Assembly: GCA_946480705.1 (NCBI GenBank)
Contig: CAMLLF010000332.1
Span: 1-5,291 of the forward strand
Length of the DNA: 5,291 nt
From: an uncultured Lysobacteraceae bacterium
GTDB taxonomy: Bacteria > Pseudomonadota > Gammaproteobacteria > Xanthomonadales > Rhodanobacteraceae
Direction: 5' to 3'
Each line of letters starts with the position of its first letter. Position 1 is the stretch's first letter. The notes under the pieces are model-generated. The model saw nothing but the letters and a program-made list of their open reading frames with translations, ran no database searches and was not told the origin of the DNA. Made by a program: the position numbers and the translations under genes. Shown here in pieces: positions 1 to 5,291 of the stretch.

Positions 1-2259
1 ACGAGCCACAGCTTTCCGCTGATCGAGGTCTCGCGCTACCTGCATTCGTCCTCGGCGCTCGACGTGCTCGTGCAGGCGCTGCTCGACGCGCCGCTGTTCG
101 GCGTGCGCTGGCGCTGGAACGCGACGACGGCGCTCGCGCTGCCGCGCTTCGTCGGCGGACGCAAGGTGCCGCCGCAGCTGCAGCGCATGAAATCCGAAGA
201 CCTGCTCGCGACGGTGTTTCCCGATCAGGTCGCGTGCCTGGAGAACATCGTCGGCGAGCGCGAGATCCCCGATCATCCGCTCGTCGCGCAGACGCTGCAC
301 GACTGCCTGCACGAAGCCATGGACAGCGAGGGCTGGCTGCGCCTGCTGCGCCGGCTGGAGCAGGGCGCGATCGAAGTCACGGCGCGCGACCTGCCGCTGC
401 CGTCGCCGCTCGCCGCCGAAATCCTCAACGCGCGTCCCTACGCGTTTCTCGACGATGCGCCGCTCGAGGAGCGCCGCACGCAGGCCGTGCAGAGCCGGCT
501 CTATCGCGAGGCCGAGTCCGCCGACGAACTCGGCAAGCTCGACGCCGCGGCGATCGACGCCGTGCGCGACGAAGCCTGGCCGCAGCCGCGCAGCGCCGAC
601 GAGATGCATGAGGCGCTGCTCGGCATCGGCGTCGTCACCGACGACGAAGCGCAGGTCAATCCCGGCTGGCACGACTGGCTGATGGCGCTGGCCGCGGACG
701 GCCGCGCGACTCGCATCGCCAACGACGCGGCAGTTCCGTTGTGGGTCGCGACCGAGCAGGTGCCGCTCGTACGCACGCTGTTCGGCGATGCGGCCTGCGT
801 GCCCGACGTCGCGGTACCCGAGGAATTCGCGCAGGTCGAATGGACGCGCGAAACCGCGCTGCGCGAACTGCTGCGCGCGCGCCTGACCAGCCTCGGGCCG
901 ACGCCGGCCGCGGCGCTCGCGCAGTCGCTGGGCCTGCCGCGGGCCGACGTCGAACAGGCACTGCTCGCGCTGCAGAGCGAAGGCTATGTGATGCAGGGTC
1001 GTTTCAGTCCCGGCGGCACGGTCGACGAATGGTGCGAACGCCATCTGCTCGCGCGCATCCATCGCTACACGCTCAAGCAGCTGCGCCGCGAGATCGAACC
1101 GATCGCGCCGCGCGACTTCCAGCGCTTCCTGTTCGACTGGCAGCGCCTCAGCGACGGCGAGCGCGTGCGCGGCCCCGAGGCACTGGCCGGCGTGCTCGCG
1201 CTGCTCGAAGGCTTCGAAGCGCCCGCCGTGGCGTGGGAAGCCGATCTGCTGCCGGCGCGCGTGCGCGACTATTCGATCAGCTGGCTCGACGAACTCTGCA
1301 CCGCCGGCCGCACGGTGTGGACGCGGCTGCGGCCGAGCACCGGCGACGGCGCCGCGCGCGGCAACACTTCGCTGCGCGCCACGCCGATCCTGCTGCTGCC
1401 GCGCCGCCATGCGCCCGTGTGGACGCGGCTCGTGCCGCGCACCGACGAGGCACCGGAACTCAGCTCGCGCGCGCAGCGCGTCGCCGACTATCTCGACGCG
1501 CACGGCGCGTCGTTCTTCGACGACATCGCCGACGGCGCGCGCCTGCTGCGCACCGAACTCGAAGACGCGCTCGCCGAACTCGTCGTGCGCGGCCGCGCGC
1601 ACTGCGACAGTTTCGCGGGACTGCGCGCGCTGCTCGTGCCCGCCTCCAAACGCGACGGCGGCGGCTCGCGCCTGCGCCGCCGCAAGCCGGCGCTGTTCGG
1701 CATCCAGGACGCGGGCCGCTGGGCGCCGATCCGCGCGCCGCAGCAGCCCGCGCAGGCCGAGGAGATCGAACATGTCGCACGCGCGCTGCTGCGCCGCTAC
1801 GGCATGATCTGCTGGCGCCTGCTCGAACGCGAAGCCGCGTGGCTGCCGCCGTGGCGCGAACTCGTGCGCGTGTACCAGCGACTCGAAGCGCGCGGCGAAA
1901 TCCGCGGCGGACGTTTCGTCACCGGTATTCCCGGCGAGCAGTTCGCGCTGCCCGACGCCGTCGCCGCGATGCGCAAGACGCGCCGCGACGAAAAGAAAGA
2001 CCGATGGATCGCCGTCGCCGCGACCGATCCGGCGAACCTGCTCGGCACGCTGCTGCCGGGCGACAAGGCCGCACGCATCCCCGGCAACCGCGTGCTGTTC
2101 CGCGACGGACTGCCGGTCGCCGTGCTCGTGGCCGGCGACGTCGCGTTTCTCGAAACGCTGACCGCAGACGAACAGCAGGCCGCCACGCGGCTGCTGCGCG
2201 GACTCGCGCCGGCCGCATCCGACGCCGCGCTGCCGGCGGCCAGGGCGGCTCTGCCATAG
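1..2259 (+). CDS. lhr: Lhr-type ATP-dependent helicase, C-terminal part (5' end outside window)
   Basis: The reading frame is open from the first base of the window (ACG AGC CAC...) to a TAG at 2257-2259, giving 752 residues. It is the back half of a long Lhr helicase; the family is typically about 1400-1550 residues. Seen here: the post-motor segment with FGVRWRWNA (window residues 33-41), VPPQLQRM, FPDQVACLENI and ARPYAFLDDAPLEERR (about 144-159); a winged-helix-like stretch at about 281-339; then the strongly family-like EWCERHLLARIHRYTLKQ region from residue 343; and a C-terminal beta-rich module (about 666-720) with DPANLLGTLLPGD and IPGNRVLFRDGLPVAVL. Lhr is known as a 3'-5' translocating helicase whose C-terminal domain carries tandem winged helices of the AlkZ/HTH_42 type, with DNA glycosylase activity reported in E. 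coli. The Walker A and DEAH motifs lie upstream of the window, so ATPase integrity cannot be judged. The part seen has no frameshift. An ATG at 64 is internal and is not a start. Confidence 0.93.
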   Translation, partial: TSHSFPLIEVSRYLHSSSALDVLVQALLDAPLFGVRWRWNATTALALPRFVGGRKVPPQLQRMKSEDLLATVFPDQVACLENIVGEREIPDHPLVAQTLHDCLHEAMDSEGWLRLLRRLEQGAIEVTARDLPLPSPLAAEILNARPYAFLDDAPLEERRTQAVQSRLYREAESADELGKLDAAAIDAVRDEAWPQPRSADEMHEALLGIGVVTDDEAQVNPGWHDWLMALAADGRATRIANDAAVPLWVATEQVPLVRTLFGDAACVPDVAVPEEFAQVEWTRETALRELLRARLTSLGPTPAAALAQSLGLPRADVEQALLALQSEGYVMQGRFSPGGTVDEWCERHLLARIHRYTLKQLRREIEPIAPRDFQRFLFDWQRLSDGERVRGPEALAGVLALLEGFEAPAVAWEADLLPARVRDYSISWLDELCTAGRTVWTRLRPSTGDGAARGNTSLRATPILLLPRRHAPVWTRLVPRTDEAPELSSRAQRVADYLDAHGASFFDDIADGARLLRTELEDALAELVVRGRAHCDSFAGLRALLVPASKRDGGGSRLRRRKPALFGIQDAGRWAPIRAPQQPAQAEEIEHVARALLRRYGMICWRLLEREAAWLPPWRELVRVYQRLEARGEIRGGRFVTGIPGEQFALPDAVAAMRKTRRDEKKDRWIAVAATDPANLLGTLLPGDKAARIPGNRVLFRDGLPVAVLVAGDVAFLETLTADEQQAATRLLRGLAPAASDAALPAARAALP

Positions 2260-2417
2260 GCGAGAACGGCAGCGTCGCGTCTCGAGATTCGCTAAAGAAT
2301 TCGAAAGCGTGGCCGCCCGCGGTTCTGGCTTCCTTTGCGTGCCCGGATCGCGGGCGCCGACGGAATCGCCGATATGGGAAAGCGCAACCGCACGAGCCGT
2401 GTCCGTGGAGTCCGGCC
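2260..2417. other. Intergenic gap between lhr and the dehydrogenase-like gene
   Basis: This 158-base stretch has no supported gene. It is less GC-rich in the middle (around 2285-2310) than the flanking genes. It contains a short GCCCG/CGGGC inverted repeat (2341-2355, 5-bp arms, 5-base loop) with no following T-run, so it is not a convincing terminator. I found no -35/-10 pair with good spacing. A TATGGG at 2373-2378 could pass as a -10, but the hexamer 17 bases upstream is GCGGGC, which is a poor -35. Whether the downstream gene is co-transcribed with lhr or has its own promoter is therefore open. Confidence 0.5.
2405..2410 (+). promoter_or_regulatory. Ribosome binding site of the dehydrogenase-like gene
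   Basis: GTGGAG lies 7 bases before the ATG at 2418. It decides the start, because the frame stays open far upstream (back to at least 741) and gives no stop to limit it. The sequence upstream of 2418 in this frame translates to Arg-rich shadow protein. Confidence 0.7.
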
Positions 2418-3428
2418 ATGAGCGCGAATCGCACGGCGGCCGTCTTCGGCGCCTACGGGTATACCGGTCGTTTCGTCGTCGCCGAACTCGTCCGGCGCGG
2501 CTGGTCGCCGATCCTGTGCGGTCGCGACGCGCGGAAGCTCGATGCGTTGGGTCGCGACTATCCGGCGCTGCCGCTGCGCATCGCCCCGGTCGACGATCCG
2601 GCCGCGCTCGACCGGGCGCTCGACGGCGCGGTTGCCGTGATCAACTGCGCCGGGCCGTTCCTCGACACGGCGACGCCGGTGATCGAAGCGGCCTTGCGTG
2701 CGCGCATCGCGTATCTCGATGTCAGCGCCGAACAGCAGTCGGTGCTCGACACGTTCGAGCGTCACGCGGACGCGGCGCGCGAAGCCGGCATCGTCGTGCT
2801 TCCGGGCATGGCGTTCTACGGCGGCCTCGCCGATCTGCTCGCGACCGCGGCGACGGGCGACTGGCCGCAGGTCGAGACCATCGACGTCGCCGTCGCGCTG
2901 GACCGCTGGCATCCGACGGCGGGCACGCGGCTGACCGGCCAGCGCAATCACTATCGCCGTCGCGTCGTCTCGGACGGCCGGCTCGCCGATCTTGCGAATC
3001 CGCCGCCGCTGCGCGAATGGCAGTTTCCGGCGCCGTTCGGGACGCAGGCCATGGTCGCGTTGCCGTTCTCGGAAACGATCACGATCTCACGGCATCTGCG
3101 GGTCCGGGAACTCCACTCGCATCTCAACCGCACCGCGATCGAGGAGGTGCGCAGCGCCGACACACCGGCGCCGGTTGCCGTCGACGCAGCCGGACGATCG
3201 GCGCAGCGCTTCGCGATCGAGGTGCGCGTGACGCACGCAGGGCAGGCGCGTCGTGCCGCGGCGACAGGGCAGGACATCTACGCGATCACCGCGCCGCTGG
3301 TCGTCGAGGCGCTGGAGCGCATCGCCGACGGACGCGGCCTCGGCACCGGCGCGCTGGCGGCCGGAGAGGCGTTCGATGCGGAGGATTTCCTGACGTCTCT
3401 GTCGCCGCGGGTGCTCGAACGCTACTGA
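2418..3428 (+). CDS. Saccharopine dehydrogenase-like NAD(P)-binding protein
   Basis: This encodes a 336-residue cytosolic protein. The N-terminus is a Rossmann fold: AAVFGAYGYTGRFVVAEL (residues 7-24) carries the GxxGxxG dinucleotide loop. GRD at 35-37 ends the second strand; an Arg there is often taken to favour NADP. VINCAGPF (74-81) and YLDVSAEQ (99-106) match the later strands of the saccharopine dehydrogenase NADP-binding domain, and VVLPGMAFYGGLAD (126-139) is also typical. The C-terminal half is a substrate/dimer-type domain with no motif I can assign. The length fits the stand-alone proteins of about 340-350 residues annotated 'saccharopine dehydrogenase NADP-binding domain-containing'. 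These are not the lysine-pathway enzyme, and their substrate is generally unknown. Relatives include the longer (about 400 residues) trans-acting enoyl reductases. The start is set by GTGGAG 7 bases upstream and by the Rossmann strand beginning at residue 7. The gene ends (TGA 3426-3428) three bases before the stop of the convergent anti-sigma gene. The substrate cannot be predicted from this window. Confidence 0.88.
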   Translation: MSANRTAAVFGAYGYTGRFVVAELVRRGWSPILCGRDARKLDALGRDYPALPLRIAPVDDPAALDRALDGAVAVINCAGPFLDTATPVIEAALRARIAYLDVSAEQQSVLDTFERHADAAREAGIVVLPGMAFYGGLADLLATAATGDWPQVETIDVAVALDRWHPTAGTRLTGQRNHYRRRVVSDGRLADLANPPPLREWQFPAPFGTQAMVALPFSETITISRHLRVRELHSHLNRTAIEEVRSADTPAPVAVDAAGRSAQRFAIEVRVTHAGQARRAAATGQDIYAITAPLVVEALERIADGRGLGTGALAAGEAFDAEDFLTSLSPRVLERY

Positions 3429-3431
3429 GTG

Positions 3432-4073
3432 CTAGCGCGTGAATTCGACCGGATAGCTCACGCGCTCGCGGCCGTCGCAGTCGACGGTCACCTCGGCCTT
3501 GCCCGGCGCAAGACGCGTGGCCGCGAGACCGAGGTTGGCGAAGCCGAAGTCGTCCGGCGTCGCGCGGGCCGCGAGCACGGTGTCGGACTGGCGGATGCTG
3601 ACGGTCGGCGTGCAGCCCGGTGCGGACGCGACCGGTACGCTGAGCACGATCTGGCCGTCGGCGGGCAGGCGCAGCTTCGGAACGTCGCTGATGCTGCTGC
3701 GCATGCGGTCCACGGACAGCAGCGTCGTCGGCACCAGGTCGGGTGCCTGCGGCGACCACTGCCGGCCGAGTCCGATGCCCACGGCCAGCATCACGCTGGC
3801 AGCCGCGAGCAGCGGCGCCCACGCAGTGGTGCGCGACGGGCGCGCCGGCAGCGGGACGACCGTCGAGGCCGCCGCGGCCGGCGCGACGGGCGATGACGCC
3901 GACGCGGCGACCTCCTGCGGCGCGAGCCCCATCCGCAGCGCGGTGTCGGCGTCGACCAGCTCGGCCAGCTCCGGGCGTTCGATCATGAGGATCTCGAACG
4001 CCTCGGCGGCCGCCTCGTCCATGCCGCCGTCGAGGTAGGCACGCAGCAGGTGGTTGTCGAGCGCTGAAATCAT
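3432..4073 (-). CDS. Membrane-anchored putative anti-sigma factor (zinc-less)
   Basis: This encodes a 213-residue protein directly after the sigma gene, and it probably holds that sigma inactive at the membrane. The ATG (4073-4071) overlaps the sigma stop in an ATGA (4070-4073), and GAGG (4079-4082) lies 5 bases upstream, so translation is likely coupled. The helical N-terminus (residues 4-50, with HLLRAYLDGGMDEAAAEAFE) resembles the anti-sigma domain of RskA-type proteins, but it has no cysteine and no HxxxCxxC zinc site. Residues 52-82 are an Ala/Pro/Ser-rich linker. One membrane span follows at about 84-104 (AWAPLLAAASVMLAVGIGLG). The remaining ~108 residues should be periplasmic and look beta-rich (QIVLSVPVAS, TPTVSIRQSD, AEVTVDCDGRERVSYPVEF). 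The only two cysteines, C155 and C199, sit there and could form a disulfide. No enzymatic motif is visible. The role is inferred from the neighbour and the topology, not from a clear family match. The alternative is an uncharacterised membrane protein that merely shares the operon. Confidence 0.75.
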   Translation of the reverse strand: MISALDNHLLRAYLDGGMDEAAAEAFEILMIERPELAELVDADTALRMGLAPQEVAASASSPVAPAAAASTVVPLPARPSRTTAWAPLLAAASVMLAVGIGLGRQWSPQAPDLVPTTLLSVDRMRSSISDVPKLRLPADGQIVLSVPVASAPGCTPTVSIRQSDTVLAARATPDDFGFANLGLAATRLAPGKAEVTVDCDGRERVSYPVEFTR

Positions 4074-4693
4074 TCGGACCTCGGTCTGCCGCTGATAGGG
4101 AGCGCAGACGAAGCCGCACCTCGCACCGCGTCGACGCGCGGCTGCATTTTTTCGCGAAGCCGGTCACGCATCCGCGACCGCGCGCGGAACATCACCTTGT
4201 CGAACTGGTCGGCCGTGAGCTGCAGCCGCTGCATCAGTTCCGCCTTGTCAGCGCCTTCCATATAGAAGCCCGTCAGCAGGTCGCGGTCGCGCTGCGTCGG
4301 CAGCTCGGCCAGGACCTCGTGCGCAAGCCTGTGCAGTTCGCTTTCCTCGCAATGTTCCAGCGGCGTGCGCTGCCTGTCCAGCCACAGCGGTTCCTGTTCC
4401 GGCAGCTCGGCCACCGTGATCGGCTGCGCCTTGCGATTGGCCGCATAGACAATGTGGCGCGCGGACTCGTGCATGTAGGCCGCGAGCGCGGAGGGCCGGC
4501 GGATGCGACCCTCGCGGATGGCCAGCAGCACGGCGATCAGCACGTCCTGCGTCAGGTCGTTCGTCAGCGCGACGTCGCGCGTCATGCGCAGGATCATCGC
4601 GCGCACGCCGGGCAGGCGTGTGACCGCGTCGGATTCCGACAGCGATGCGTCCGGCGATTCCGCTTCGCCCCTGTCGTCAGCAATACCCTCCAT
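4070..4693 (-). CDS. ECF-like sigma-70 family RNA polymerase sigma factor
   Basis: This encodes a 207-residue alternative sigma factor that would direct RNA polymerase to its own promoter set. Region 2 spans about residues 29-95. VALTNDLTQDVLIAVLLAI (41-59) matches the core-binding DxxQDV helix of region 2.1/2.2, and YMHESARHIVYAANRKAQ (73-90) matches the 2.3/2.4 helix that melts and reads the -10. A linker (about 91-118) includes the acidic ELPEQEP. Region 4 spans about 119-185, with LAELPTQRDRDLLTGFYMEG (128-147) and a helix-turn-helix (AELMQRLQLTADQFDKVMFRA, about 151-171) for -35 recognition. There is no region 1.1 or full region 3, as is usual for ECF sigmas. The frame is open upstream to 4897. 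I chose ATG 4693 because AGGGGG (4701-4706) lies 7 bases upstream, the N-terminal length then fits, and the upstream extension is Arg/Ser-rich and unlike a sigma. The gene is followed by the overlapping anti-sigma gene. Regulation is likely by that protein and by the dyad-bearing promoter. Confidence 0.88.
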   Translation of the reverse strand: MEGIADDRGEAESPDASLSESDAVTRLPGVRAMILRMTRDVALTNDLTQDVLIAVLLAIREGRIRRPSALAAYMHESARHIVYAANRKAQPITVAELPEQEPLWLDRQRTPLEHCEESELHRLAHEVLAELPTQRDRDLLTGFYMEGADKAELMQRLQLTADQFDKVMFRARSRMRDRLREKMQPRVDAVRGAASSALPISGRPRSE

Positions 4694-4700
4694 CGGACCG

Positions 4701-4706
4701 CCCCCT
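4701..4706 (-). promoter_or_regulatory. Ribosome binding site of the sigma gene
   Basis: AGGGGG on the minus strand lies 7 bases before the ATG at 4693-4691. It supports this start over codons further upstream in the open frame. Confidence 0.65.
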
Positions 4707-4714
4707 GTCGAACC

Positions 4715-4728
4715 CGTGCCAAGGCACG
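4715..4728 (-). repeat. Inverted repeat in the sigma operon leader
   Basis: CGTGCCAAGGCACG (plus-strand reading) has perfect 6-bp arms around two central bases. As RNA it would fold as a 5-bp stem with a four-base loop. It sits in the leader of the sigma operon, 8 bases upstream of the ribosome binding site, where a hairpin or a bound protein could affect translation. A chance occurrence in high-GC DNA is possible. Confidence 0.4.
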
Positions 4729-4822
4729 AATTGCTTGATCGTTCCGGTTGAGCGAGCCCGGTAGTTCGCGACGAGTGGTGCGATGAACGGCTCGCCCGGC
4801 GCACCTGTTTCTGGCGCGATCG

Positions 4823-4851
4823 AGCATAACCAAGCGTGAAACTATTTTCAC
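4823..4851 (-). promoter_or_regulatory. Candidate sigma-70-like promoter of the sigma/anti-sigma operon
   Basis: On the minus strand, GTGAAA (4851-4846) is a 4/6 match to TTGACA and TATGCT (4828-4823) is a 4/6 match to TATAAT. They are separated by exactly 17 bases. The region is visibly AT-richer than anything else nearby. A start of transcription near 4816 would leave a leader of roughly 120 bases before the ATG at 4693. The prediction is by eye. If the operon is auto-regulated, the same stretch may instead hold the promoter read by the ECF-like sigma. Confidence 0.45.
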
Positions 4852-4852
4852 G
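4835..4852. promoter_or_regulatory. Perfect inverted repeat, candidate operator over the -35 box
   Basis: CGTGAAACTATTTTCACG (plus strand) has perfect 7-bp arms, CGTGAAA and TTTCACG, around a four-base centre. One arm overlaps the candidate -35 hexamer of the sigma operon. A dyad in this position and of this length suits a dimeric transcription factor binding on one face of the DNA. A terminator for the upstream broken gene is less likely, because no T-run follows on either side. No candidate regulator is encoded in the window. Confidence 0.5.
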
Positions 4853-4946
4853 TTGCGAATTTGCTACCTGCTTCGCGCGATCGCGAACGCCGCGCAACGC
4901 TGCCGCGCGTCGGATGCCGCTCGGCGCGCCGGCATGTCGCTGCGCG
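4853..4946. other. Short non-coding spacer upstream of the sigma promoter
   Basis: This stretch has no gene. It contains two GC-rich inverted repeats: TTCGCG/CGCGAA at 4872-4887 (6-bp arms, 4-base centre), and ATGCCG/CGGCAT at 4914-4935 (6-bp arms, 10-base loop). The second begins about 12 bases after the stop of the broken membrane-protein gene and could act as a transcription end, but no T-run follows it on the minus strand. Both could be chance dyads in high-GC DNA. Confidence 0.35.
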
Positions 4947-5291
4947 TCACGTCAGGCCGATGCAGCCGCCTCTCCACGCCGTCGGCAGATGGGCGAACAG
5001 CAGGTTCGGCGCCATGAACCACGCCGGCGCGGGAATCATCAAGCACGCCGCCACACGGCCGCCGAGGAACACCACGCCGATTGCATACGCGAAGCGGAAA
5101 TTGTGGCTCGCGGCAATCAGCCGGGCGGCGAGCGCGCCGGCCAGCGTGCCGAGCTTGGGCGAGAAACGGCATTGCGAAGTGTTTCGACTCGAACGGATGC
5201 AGGGATCGCGCGAAGCTCTCGACGTCGTTCACGTTCACGCCGGGTGGCGGCGAAACAGCGTGGGGCTCAGCGAAATCAGTCCGCCGTTCAC
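4947..5291 (-). pseudogene. Broken small membrane-protein gene (two frame changes, 5' end outside window)
   Basis: Three segments on the minus strand make one recognisable protein when joined across frames. From 5291, VNGGLISLSPTLF is read until a TGA at 5237-5235. In a second frame the protein continues as PPPGVNVNDVESFARSLH, then HPFESKHFAMPFLA (about 5249-5160). From about 5159, back in the first frame, it reads PKLGTLAGALAARLIAAS, then HNFRFAYAIGVVFLGG, LMIPAPAWF and HLPTAWRGGCIGLT, ending at TGA 4949-4947. The joined product looks like a small protein with about four membrane spans. I recall similar uncharacterised proteins with a PPP loop, an FLAxxLGT-AGA helix and a MIPAPxWF motif; I know no function or family name. 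The first change is consistent with one lost base near TTTCGCCGCC (about 5249). The second needs two lost bases or one gained near CTCGCCCAAG (about 5154-5163). The degraded C-terminus suggests real decay rather than sequencing error only. Confidence 0.6.

Noticed and set aside
2341..2355. GCCCG/CGGGC hairpin after lhr as a terminator
   Set aside because: It has only 5-bp arms and no T-run after it; such dyads are common by chance at this GC content.
741..2417. A very long open frame running in phase into the dehydrogenase-like gene, suggesting a much longer protein or a fusion
   Set aside because: Its translation before 2418 is Arg/Ala/Pro-rich and unlike any domain. It overlaps the clearly real lhr frame, and a good ribosome binding site marks 2418. 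It is a shadow frame from high GC content.
3286..4167. Minus-strand 293-residue open frame overlapping the anti-sigma gene
   Set aside because: It is Arg-rich low-complexity sequence in another frame of the sigma/anti-sigma genes. The 3432-4073 frame has the coupled start, a membrane span and a sensible composition.
4319..4738. Plus-strand 139-residue open frame antisense to the sigma gene
   Set aside because: It is the reverse-strand shadow of the sigma gene, with no ribosome binding site or domain that I can see.
4694..4897. N-terminal extension of the sigma factor to the upstream limit of the open frame
   Set aside because: The extension would cover the candidate promoter and dyad, reads as Arg/Ser-rich sequence, and has no support. 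AGGGGG 7 bases before ATG 4693 gives a better start.
4864..5238. Minus-strand 124-residue open frame with a GTG start, as an intact gene
   Set aside because: Only its first ~26 residues look like a protein. After about 5160 the membrane-protein sequence continues in a different frame while this frame turns Arg-rich, so it is a piece of a broken gene.
1..5291. tRNA, rRNA, CRISPR array, insertion sequence, phage or attachment site
   Set aside because: I saw no cloverleaf-type sequence, no regularly spaced repeats, no transposase or integrase motifs and no direct repeats flanking a segment.

Overview
The window is a high-GC bacterial chromosome segment. Strong G/C third-position bias gives long Arg/Ala-rich shadow reading frames on both strands. 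Gene content fits a high-GC proteobacterium: a full-length-type Lhr helicase and a sigma/anti-sigma pair with a single-pass membrane anti-sigma. I would guess a gammaproteobacterium of the Xanthomonadales/Rhodanobacteraceae kind, but that is an inference from general resemblance. I see no RNA gene, CRISPR array, insertion sequence or phage gene.

Layout. (1) Positions 1-2259, plus strand: the C-terminal 752 residues of a long Lhr-type helicase, whose ATPase motor lies upstream of the window. (2) Positions 2260-2417: a 158-base gap with no gene and no convincing terminator. (3) Positions 2418-3428, plus strand: a 336-residue NAD(P)-binding protein of the saccharopine dehydrogenase-like family. 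(4) Positions 3432-4693, minus strand: a two-gene operon, an ECF-like sigma factor (4070-4693) followed by a membrane-anchored putative anti-sigma factor (3432-4073). Their coding sequences overlap by the four bases ATGA. The operon converges on gene 3 with only three bases between the two stop codons. (5) Positions 4694-4946: the sigma operon's leader and promoter region. It holds a perfect 7-bp-arm inverted repeat that overlaps a plausible -35 box, and a second inverted repeat just upstream of the ribosome binding site. (6) Positions 4947-5291, minus strand: a decayed small membrane-protein gene. Its reading frame shifts twice, returns to the original phase, and runs off the window edge.

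How they fit together. Lhr acts in nucleic-acid repair and may share a transcript with the dehydrogenase-like gene, although the 158-base gap makes this uncertain. The sigma/anti-sigma pair is the regulatory unit of the window. The anti-sigma has a cytoplasmic head without the usual zinc-binding His/Cys set, one membrane span, and a periplasmic domain with the protein's only two cysteines. The most distinctive points are this zinc-less, possibly redox-sensing arrangement, the dyad on the operon's promoter, and the broken membrane-protein gene upstream. I found nothing I would call a wholly new system.
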